Positions 1 through 7,188 of a stretch of DNA of 64,000 bases are shown piece after piece. How positions within the stretch are numbered: the first letter of the stretch is position 1; every line of letters begins with the position of its first letter. The DNA is from JANSWP01 sp041941305 (GTDB taxonomy: Bacteria; Bacteroidota; Bacteroidia; Chitinophagales; Saprospiraceae), in NCBI GenBank assembly GCA_041941305.1, contig JBGTQJ010000021.1, forward strand, positions 1-64,000. Direction: 5' to 3'. The position numbers and the translations under genes are program-made. The notes beneath the pieces are model-generated. The model saw only the letters and a list, made by a program, of their open reading frames with translations. It did no database searches and was not told where the DNA came from.

Positions 1-36
1 ACAGCGAAAACGAAAAAACAATAAATTTAAAAAACG

Positions 37-1281
37 CTAACATGACTTTGTCAAGGTAACAATTACTGATTTGTCCCACTCGTATATTTTCATTCCTTTT
101 GAATCTAATTCTCCTTTATAAACTACCCCGTGGAAGCTTGTAGGATTGAAGCTCGAAGACAAATCATTCCAGCGTTTTTTTACATAATCGGTAATTGTAT
201 TATGTGTTCTGTTATTGTTTCGGATTCTGGATTCAGAATTCAAATATTTATCAATAGAACCTTTAGGTTGCCATTCATTGTTTATGATATTATAGGTTAT
301 TTTCTGACCATTGGATTTTTTTACTGCATGAGCAATTTGGAATTTATTCCATTCCTGGAATTCAGTAAATTGGTCAGCTCCACTACAACAACAATATGTA
401 TCTGATAAATATTGGTGTTCATTATCTGCCGCACCAAACGTTATATTGTAATTTTTTAATATTGACTTAATGTTAATGATAGTATCAAGTTTAACCTCTG
501 AATTTAATACTAACTCTCTTCCATCATATTTACTTCCCACATTTTTGTAATATTCTTTGATATTAAACCCTAAATTCTCATTTAGTCGACGCCAAAGTGG
601 ATTATTATTTTCAACTGGCAGTTTTAAATGCTCGAAACCAATATGTTTTACGCCAATACCAGAGATGCGCTTAATGAAAGTACTAGGCTCTTCACTAAGT
701 CCAGGAATGAAAGGTTGCCATCTTATTGATGTTTTTATTCCCTCTCTGGATAATATTTCAATAGAGTTCATTAAATCAGAAGGTTTATTAGCAAAGGGCT
801 CAACTATTCTTGCTTTCTGATTTTCCGTAGTAGAAAATGAATATTGAACTAAAATATTAGGGTTCGATTTTAATATTCCTAAATAAGGTTCAGAAGATAA
901 AATCAATGACCTTGTACTTATTATAATTGGATAATTTATGGAACATAAATATTTTAAAACCTTTAGGGACGTTTTTAGCTCAATCTCTGCAGGTTGGAAT
1001 GGGTCACTCATTCCACCAAAATGAACTGGCATTCTTTTTCGAATAAATTCCGGAACTAATCCTGTAGTTATTTTAGGTTTATTAATTGCGTTTTCAAATT
1101 TGGTTATAATTTTTGTTGAGGATGCTGCTCTCAATTTTTTTGAGTGAATATAACCACCTCTTAATCTGGCAAAACAATATGTGCAATTAAAAGAACAACC
1201 TGCATAAGTATCTAATCTAAAAGGTAATCCACAAAAACTAAATTGGCTTGTTATGCTTAATGGAGTTTGAAATTCAATCAT
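37..1281 (-). CDS. SPL-like radical SAM protein
   Basis: A radical SAM protein of the spore-photolyase-like (SplB/Rv2578c) type. From the chosen start the protein is about 414 residues. The cluster-binding CxxxCxxC motif lies at residues 29-36 (CSFNCTYC), preceded by the family-like DTYAGC context. A second cysteine group, CCCSGAD, lies near residue 296 and could hold an additional metal site. The same frame is open up to an ATG at 1383, but the extra 34 residues are lysine/asparagine-rich and do not look like a domain, so 1281 is preferred. The substrate is unknown: family members include DNA-lesion lyases and uncharacterised enzymes. It reads towards the left edge of the window, so downstream neighbours cannot be seen. 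Family assignment is fairly secure; function is not. Confidence 0.8.
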   Translation of the reverse strand: MIEFQTPLSITSQFSFCGLPFRLDTYAGCSFNCTYCFARLRGGYIHSKKLRAASSTKIITKFENAINKPKITTGLVPEFIRKRMPVHFGGMSDPFQPAEIELKTSLKVLKYLCSINYPIIISTRSLILSSEPYLGILKSNPNILVQYSFSTTENQKARIVEPFANKPSDLMNSIEILSREGIKTSIRWQPFIPGLSEEPSTFIKRISGIGVKHIGFEHLKLPVENNNPLWRRLNENLGFNIKEYYKNVGSKYDGRELVLNSEVKLDTIINIKSILKNYNITFGAADNEHQYLSDTYCCCSGADQFTEFQEWNKFQIAHAVKKSNGQKITYNIINNEWQPKGSIDKYLNSESRIRNNNRTHNTITDYVKKRWNDLSSSFNPTSFHGVVYKGELDSKGMKIYEWDKSVIVTLTKSC

Positions 1282-1573
1282 TTTATAATTTTTATGATTA
1301 CATTTTATCTTTTTGCAAAGATATTGATTATATTTTAACAATTCAAACTTTGCAGAAAATAAAATGCTAAATATTGTTGTCAAATGACTTTAATTAAATG
1401 ATACACTTAATGCTTAAATCTCAAAATTCTATAGAATGAGTTTTCAAATGAATAGTTTTCCTATTATTTGTGAGAAAATTTCGACAATAATTTGGTTAAT
1501 GAAATAAGTCGCTGTTTTTGATTGGGAAACTTTTCCTTTGCCCTACTCACTCAACCTCTTCCAAAAACCACTT

Positions 1574-1718
1574 TGCTCGCCAGGTTCTACAGAACCGTCG
1601 CGGCACATGCACCCAATCTCCCGATTGGGGAAACTCCATTCACAACAAAACATCCGTTTACCCCAATCAGGAGATTGGGTGTATGGTACGTATCGGATTT
1701 ATAAATCCTCACGAGCAG
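1574..1718. repeat. REP-like cassette, copy 1 (upstream of RAYT)
   Basis: A 145-bp element that recurs at 2389-2521 in the same orientation on the other side of the RAYT gene. It begins TGCTCGCCAGGTTCT and ends AAATCCTCACGAGCAG, so the outer ends TGCTCG/CGAGCA are inverted. Inside are short palindromes (GGTTCTACAGAACC and GGATTTATAAATCC) and two ACCCAATC/GATTGGG hairpins in mirrored arrangement. This is the expected shape of a REP/BIME substrate of a REP-associated transposase. Confidence 0.8.
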
Positions 1719-1798
1719 CTTTACGAGCAGTTCGGGTTTTGTCAGTGAGAAAATAAACAGTACATTTACATTCAATTTTTCAACAAAAAACACATACT

Positions 1799-2383
1799 GT
1801 GAGCCGATACAAAATCCACAATCAATCTGGCGCAACCTATTTTTTGACCTTAACCACCGTCGGTTGGGCAGATGTTTTTACTCGAAAAGAATACAAATAC
1901 GAATTAATCAAAAGCCTCAAATATTGTCAGGAAAATAAAGGACTAATTTTGTATGCCTATGTCATCATGACCAATCATATTCACCTGATTGCCGCCGCCA
2001 AAGAAGGCTCGAAATTGTCAGACATTCTACGCGATTTCAAGAAATTCACTGCCAATACATTGAAAGATTTAATCGCCAAGGCGCCTTATGAAAGTCGGCG
2101 GAAGTGGTTGCTTCGATTGTTGCAATGGTATGCTCGAATTACACGCGGCAAAAAAGATTTTACGCTTTGGCAAGGTGATAATCATCCTGTCGAATTATAC
2201 AGCCCGAGAGTCATTAATCAAAAGTTAGATTATCTGCATAACAATCCGGTTGAGGCCATGTATGTAACCGAAGCTCAATATTATCCATTCAGTAGTGCTT
2301 CGAATTACCTATTGGGGCATGGGCTTTTGGAAGTGACTTTGATTGAGCCCTTGAGCGAGATTGGATATGTTCATACCTTATAA
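1799..2383 (+). CDS. REP-associated tyrosine transposase (RAYT)
   Basis: A Y1-type HUH transposase domain protein of 194 residues. The HUH motif is seen in TNHIHLI (about residues 58-64) and the probable catalytic tyrosine in LDYLHNNPVEA (about residues 142-152). The YLHNNPV signature is typical of RAYT proteins rather than of IS200 TnpA. The start is GTG at 1799, giving MSRYKIHNQSG; a canonical N-terminus (ATYFLTLTTVGW) follows at once. The gene stands alone between two REP-like cassettes (1574-1718 and 2389-2521), which are probably the sequences it nicks and mobilises. No accessory tnpB and no flanking target duplication were seen, so it looks domesticated rather than an active insertion sequence. 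Confidence 0.9.
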   Translation: MSRYKIHNQSGATYFLTLTTVGWADVFTRKEYKYELIKSLKYCQENKGLILYAYVIMTNHIHLIAAAKEGSKLSDILRDFKKFTANTLKDLIAKAPYESRRKWLLRLLQWYARITRGKKDFTLWQGDNHPVELYSPRVINQKLDYLHNNPVEAMYVTEAQYYPFSSASNYLLGHGLLEVTLIEPLSEIGYVHTL

Positions 2384-2388
2384 CTGTT

Positions 2389-2521
2389 TGCTCGCCAGGT
2401 TCTGTAGAACCGTCGCGGAACATACACCCAATCTCATGATTGGGTCGAACGAACATCCGTTTAATCCAATCAGGAGATTGGGTGTACAGTACGTATCGGA
2501 TTTGTAAATCCTCACGAGCAG
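2389..2521. repeat. REP-like cassette, copy 2 (downstream of RAYT)
   Basis: A 133-bp second copy of the cassette at 1574-1718, starting six bases after the RAYT stop codon. The outer inverted ends and all inner hairpins are kept. The main difference is a shorter spacer between the two CCCAATC/GATTGGG hairpins. Paired mirrored hairpins fit a BIME-like organisation. Confidence 0.8.
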
Positions 2522-2553
2522 GAGCACGTGAAAGTAGGGGACAGAGAAAAACT

Positions 2554-2587
2554 AAAAAGCCTCGATCCCAAAGAACCGAGGCTTTTT
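2554..2587. terminator. Bidirectional intrinsic terminator
   Basis: An 11-bp perfect stem AAAAAGCCTCG/CGAGGCTTTTT with a 12-nt loop. It ends in T-runs on both strands, between the RAYT region and the convergent sulfatase gene ending at 2612. Confidence 0.85.
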
Positions 2588-2611
2588 GATTATTGGAAAA
2601 ATAAAAATTGC

Positions 2612-5600
2612 TTAATCCACCTTCACAATCTTTGTCATCACCCTTTCATCAGATTTTGAATCCGAAATAACAATGAAATACGAGCCGCTCGGATATGTTT
2701 GTAAATCAAGTGTTGATTGATTGGAAGAACCCGAAAGTCTTTTGCCTTCCACATTGAAAATTTCGGTGGTGAAATCAATAGAACCTAAAATATCAATATG
2801 TACAAAACCAGAAGTCGGATTTGGATAAATATTGATTTCTGAACCTGAGAGCTCCAAAGTGGAACTAATCAAATCCATGCCGTCGCAGTCTTCATCAATG
2901 CCATTATTTGGAATTTCAACAGCGTCAGGATTGATGCCTGCATTTTCATCATCACAATCCACTGCAATACCAAAACCGTCCTGGTCTAAGTCGTCATCCA
3001 AAGTCAATGCATTGCAATCATCATCAATACCATTGTAAACGATCTCATCAGCATTTGGATTGATATTCGGATTTTCATCGTCGCAGTCTTCTGCTAAAAC
3101 GAATCCATCCAGGTCCAAGTCATCATCCAAGGTCAACGCATTGCAATCATCATCAATGCCATTGTAAACGATCTCATCAGCATTTGGATTGATATTCGGA
3201 TTTTCATCGTCGCAGTCTTCTGCTAAAACGAATCCATCCTGGTCCAAGTCATCATCCAAAGTCAATGCATTGCAATCATCATCAATGCCATTGTAAACGA
3301 TCTCATCAGCATTTGGATTGATATTCGGATTTTCATCGTCGCAGTCGTCTGCCAAAACGAATCCATCCTGGTCCAAGTCATCATCCAAGGTCAATGCATT
3401 GCAATCATCATCAATGCCATTGTAAACGATCTCATCAGCATTTGGATTGATATTCGGATTTTCATCGTCGCAGTCTTCTGCTAAAACAAATCCATCCTGG
3501 TCTAAGTCATCATCCAGAGTCAGGGCATCGCAATCATCGTCAATGCCATTGTAAACGATTTCGTCCATATTTGGATTGATATTCGGATTGTTGTCATCAC
3601 AATCCTCTGCCAAAAAAAAACCGTCCTGGTCTAAGTCATCATCCAAAGTCAGTACATTGCAATCGTCGTCGATTCCATTGTAAACGACTTCGTCAGCATC
3701 CGGATTAATGTTGGCATTATTATCATCACAATCATCGGCTAAAACAAATCCATCTTGATCCAAATCATCGTCCAGGGTTAGTGCATTACAATCATCATCA
3801 ATTCCATTATAAGGCGTTTCCTGTTGCCCTGGATTTACATTTGGGTTTGTATCATCGCAATCCACATTATCACCATAACCGTCATTGTCCAAATCAGGAA
3901 TTCCATCCAAAGTATTTGGGTCACAATCATCATCCAGACCGTTTCCAACAATCTCAATGGCATCAGGATTTACATTTGGATTGTTATCATCACAATCGTC
4001 TGCCAAAACGAATCCGTCCTGATCTAAATCATCATCTAAAGTAAGCGGGTTGCAATCATCGTCAAAGCCATTGTAAACGGTTTCGCCTGCATTCGGATTG
4101 ATATTTGGATTCATATCATCACAATCCTCCGCTAAAATGAACCCGTCTTGATCTAAATCGTCATCCAAAGTCAATGAGTTGCAATCATCATCTAAACCAT
4201 TGTAGGGTATTTCATCTGCTAAAGGGTTGACCTGCGCATTGTTGTCATTGCATTCAAATTGTGATAAAAAACCATCCCCATCGTTGTCAACGCCCGTCAC
4301 ATCAGGGGCATCGTTTTCAAAATCCTCACTTACATTTCCCACAAGGCATCTGGAAATTTGAGGAAAGGAGGAAGTGATTACATAAAAATATTCAAAGGTT
4401 TGGACACCACTTGCTGTCTCTAATTCTATGGTCGCAGCAATACCATTACATTCGTCCAAATCTCCTGAACCGCAGACGTATTCGTAGTCGTTGGTGTATT
4501 TGCCGTTGTATGCCCCACAAGGTGCGGTAATACCATTTCCTGGGCGCAAACCTGTTTTCAGTTCATAGCTGGGCTGTAATTCCCTGATAACACCATTGGC
4601 ATCTGGTCCAAATTTGTAGATGATTGGGAATCCGTCCGATGCCCAACCCACCTGTAAGATTTCAGAAGAAGTACTGGCCGTTGTAATCCCCGGCTCTGTT
4701 GTTTCTAAATACTCAAACATTTCGCCATGATAGTGGTAACCCTGTGGCCCTGTATGGGCTGAGGCACAATCCAACCTAACTAGCCCCATGCCCATACCCT
4801 GATTATTGGTAGGTTCAAATACCCAGTCCCAGTTATATTCCCCTGTATTTGGGTTTTCAAAAATAAAGGGCGTAGCTGGCGCAGGTGCTAAAATGACCCC
4901 GTTGAGCGCTACCCCAAAATACCTCGCTGGACGATTATTTGGGCGGAGTACACTTGTAATCTGTGGGGTGATTTCGGGATCTTCGTCAACGCGAAAATGG
5001 TGATAGGTTTGTTCGAGAATGTTGTTTGGATTATAGCAGTAGTCGTGGTTAGGGAAGCCATTGGAATAGATGTTCCTTTTATCGGCTTCGATGTATTCAT
5101 GGTAAACACTTGGATAAGCTGGTACGTCACAGCAGCCAATGTTATCAGTACTCAATTCATCATTGGCTGTACATGTATTGTTGCAGTCATCCACAAAGGA
5201 TTCATTGCCGTTGAGGATTCCGTCCTGACAAGACCACCCCGTTCGAATGGCTTCTGCCTCTGCTTCCATTGCTGCTAAAATCGCCTCTTCAGCAGGTGTA
5301 AGGTTATTGATGAGATTATCCAATTCTTCAATATTGGTATCGACCCGATAGAACTCTTTTGTTCCCATATTTCCCTCAATTAACTTATAGGTGTCGTTTT
5401 TAATCGCCCACAGCAGTTCGCCATTCCTTTCATAATCCGTATAAATATAATCTCGCCGAATGGCATCCTCACATGCCAAAGAATGCCGTAAACTATAACT
5501 ATTGTGAATACCACCTGGCAAGTCGCCGGACATCAGTTCAATAAGCGTGGCATGAAGATCTGTGACCTGCACCAACCCATGTTCTTCTTCCCCCATCCGG

Positions 5601-6496
5601 TTTACCCCTTTCCCACTGATAATCATAGGCACTCGAAGCCCCCCTTCATACATGGAGCCTTTTCCATGCCCCGTCGGATAATGTTGCAGCACCATCCCTG
5701 GAGTCCCGTTGTCACCAATAAAAATAATAACAGTATTTTCCAATGTCACAGAATCCAAACTCTCCAACAATCGACCAATCTCATGATCCATTGCTTCTAT
5801 CGCTGCCAAATACATTCGGCGGTTGTTTGTAGGATTATTAATGGTAAATAAACTATCCGGCGGCACATGAAAAGGACTATGTGGTGCAACATGAGAAAAC
5901 CATAAAAACCAAGGCTGGTCTTGATTAACTACCCAATCGATAGCGGCATCGGTCAAGTGGCTTGTAATGTACTCTTCTACAGATGAAGTCACTCCATTCT
6001 TTACCTTATTCCAACTATAGTAGTCGCCGACAGCTCCGCCAAGTACTCCTTCAAAATGATCCACTCCATGATTATGAGGGTGGTTGGCTTCAGGAGGACT
6101 CGACAGATGCCATTTGCCAAACAGGGCTGTTGCATAAGTTGTATCTGAGTTGTTATGGATGTGGTTAAAAACAGATTCATGTGTTACTTCCAAATGCCCT
6201 GGAACAGACATCACCCCCGTATGGATGCCATGTTTTCCACTCATAATGGCTGCCCTTGTGGGAGCGCATTGAGGGGTTGCCCAGGTATTCATGTACCGGA
6301 TTCCATTGTCCTGCATTGACTGCAAATTAGGTGTTGTAGGTGTATTGGTGTTCAGCCCGAAACCATCAATGGCATCAATGCCCATGTCATCTGCAACGAT
6401 TAAAAGAACATTGGGTTTGTACTGTTGACCATTGATAGAATCGGTGAAAATAATGGAGAAAAAAAGCAGGATTAAAAAGTGTTTAAATTGGGTCAT
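2612..6496 (-). CDS. T9SS-secreted sulfatase with YHYH and MopE-like repeats
   Basis: A 1294-residue exported multidomain protein. A signal peptide covers residues 1-23. An arylsulfatase-type domain spans about 27-420: metal-binding DD at 36-37, the formylglycine signature CAPTR with the modified Cys at 77, and TGHGKGSMYEGG further on. Loss of sulfate esters from a polysaccharide is the expected reaction. A YHYH domain follows (motif YHYHGE, about residues 480-700), then 11 repeats of about 43 residues with the pattern DxDxDGF..DCDDxNPxxNPxAxExxxNGxDDDC (about 735-1207), probably calcium-binding. A type A sorting domain ends the protein (YPNPTSG near 1227, ending KIVKVD). The sulfatase-YHYH-repeat fusion is unusual. 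The repeats near the C-terminus are almost identical at DNA level, suggesting recent expansion. A downstream hairpin terminator at 2554-2587 fits a single-gene transcript. Confidence 0.9.
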   Translation of the reverse strand: MTQFKHFLILLFFSIIFTDSINGQQYKPNVLLIVADDMGIDAIDGFGLNTNTPTTPNLQSMQDNGIRYMNTWATPQCAPTRAAIMSGKHGIHTGVMSVPGHLEVTHESVFNHIHNNSDTTYATALFGKWHLSSPPEANHPHNHGVDHFEGVLGGAVGDYYSWNKVKNGVTSSVEEYITSHLTDAAIDWVVNQDQPWFLWFSHVAPHSPFHVPPDSLFTINNPTNNRRMYLAAIEAMDHEIGRLLESLDSVTLENTVIIFIGDNGTPGMVLQHYPTGHGKGSMYEGGLRVPMIISGKGVNRMGEEEHGLVQVTDLHATLIELMSGDLPGGIHNSYSLRHSLACEDAIRRDYIYTDYERNGELLWAIKNDTYKLIEGNMGTKEFYRVDTNIEELDNLINNLTPAEEAILAAMEAEAEAIRTGWSCQDGILNGNESFVDDCNNTCTANDELSTDNIGCCDVPAYPSVYHEYIEADKRNIYSNGFPNHDYCYNPNNILEQTYHHFRVDEDPEITPQITSVLRPNNRPARYFGVALNGVILAPAPATPFIFENPNTGEYNWDWVFEPTNNQGMGMGLVRLDCASAHTGPQGYHYHGEMFEYLETTEPGITTASTSSEILQVGWASDGFPIIYKFGPDANGVIRELQPSYELKTGLRPGNGITAPCGAYNGKYTNDYEYVCGSGDLDECNGIAATIELETASGVQTFEYFYVITSSFPQISRCLVGNVSEDFENDAPDVTGVDNDGDGFLSQFECNDNNAQVNPLADEIPYNGLDDDCNSLTLDDDLDQDGFILAEDCDDMNPNINPNAGETVYNGFDDDCNPLTLDDDLDQDGFVLADDCDDNNPNVNPDAIEIVGNGLDDDCDPNTLDGIPDLDNDGYGDNVDCDDTNPNVNPGQQETPYNGIDDDCNALTLDDDLDQDGFVLADDCDDNNANINPDADEVVYNGIDDDCNVLTLDDDLDQDGFFLAEDCDDNNPNINPNMDEIVYNGIDDDCDALTLDDDLDQDGFVLAEDCDDENPNINPNADEIVYNGIDDDCNALTLDDDLDQDGFVLADDCDDENPNINPNADEIVYNGIDDDCNALTLDDDLDQDGFVLAEDCDDENPNINPNADEIVYNGIDDDCNALTLDDDLDLDGFVLAEDCDDENPNINPNADEIVYNGIDDDCNALTLDDDLDQDGFGIAVDCDDENAGINPDAVEIPNNGIDEDCDGMDLISSTLELSGSEINIYPNPTSGFVHIDILGSIDFTTEIFNVEGKRLSGSSNQSTLDLQTYPSGSYFIVISDSKSDERVMTKIVKVD
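2880..4270 (-). repeat. Intragenic tandem repeat, 129-bp unit
   Basis: Eleven coding units of about 129 bp inside the sulfatase gene. Units in roughly 2990-3480 are nearly identical: the word ATTGTAAACGATCTCATCAG occurs at 3032, 3161 and 3290, exactly 129 bp apart. Units towards 4270 are more diverged. The pattern suggests recent local duplication or homogenisation and could allow copy-number change. Confidence 0.9.
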
Positions 6497-6584
6497 ATCA
6501 ATTTCGTTTTGATATAATTGCCAGATTTACTGGGCCGTCTAAAATTAGAACCAGCTCAATAAATCCCTTGGTTACAGTTGGCCA

Positions 6585-7034
6585 TTAAAGCTGTACCTCA
6601 ATAATTGTTCTGTCTTTGTGCATTCGAAAATCCCTTTCCTGACCGTACAGCCTTATTTCGAAAACATTTGAATGATCCTCGACCTCCACCAGAAAAGTAT
6701 TCTTTAACCGGATATTGGTAAAATCCATGTCATCCGTGTTAAACACCGATTGAGCGATCAGATGTCCTCTTTTCTTTTTCAGTTCTTTAACGCTTATCGT
6801 TTTTGGCTCTCCATCAAAACTGAATTCTGTATGTTCCTTCAAGTAAATCTCTACCAATTCTGCTGTAATGTCAGTCGGTTTTTTATCCAGCTCATCAGAC
6901 AGGTCTCCAACATCGAAATTTACATCCAATTTCAGGGTATTAGCTTCTTGGTAAATAGTGAATGTAGCTACAGGTACATCGTGTTTTGGCAGTACCAAAG
7001 ACATGGACAGTAAGAAGGCAAGTATCATTTTCAT
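6585..7034 (-). CDS. Small exported hypothetical protein (DUF6702-like?)
   Basis: A 149-residue protein with an N-terminal hydrophobic signal (MKMILAFLLSMSLVLP) followed by a beta-rich body beginning VATFTIYQEANTLKLDV. The alternation of short beta strands, the SDELDKK segment and the late VEVEDHSNVFEIRLYG stretch resemble the Bacteroidota DUF6702 family, but this is a weak recognition from pattern alone. It lies upstream of the sulfatase gene on the same strand, with an 88-bp gap. No catalytic motif or lipobox is visible. Cellular location is probably periplasmic. Confidence 0.6.
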   Translation of the reverse strand: MKMILAFLLSMSLVLPKHDVPVATFTIYQEANTLKLDVNFDVGDLSDELDKKPTDITAELVEIYLKEHTEFSFDGEPKTISVKELKKKRGHLIAQSVFNTDDMDFTNIRLKNTFLVEVEDHSNVFEIRLYGQERDFRMHKDRTIIEVQL

Positions 7035-7188
7035 GTGCTTATAAGTATGAATGGTTAGTTAGTTACATTATCCTTATGACAATGTAGGTGTTGGAATTTT
7101 GAAAAAGGTTGCCTGCGCCATTCGATACCGTGGTGAAACGACGGAACAATTTTTTTTTATTTTGCGGCTGACTAAACTCCAAACAATA

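Noticed and set aside
1518..1756. Short overlapping frames before the RAYT gene
   Set aside because: They fall inside the REP-like cassette and follow its hairpins.
7099..7188. Thirty-residue upstream extension of the amylase from a TTG
   Set aside because: It would bury the signal peptide behind a charged stretch; the ATG at 7189 fits better.
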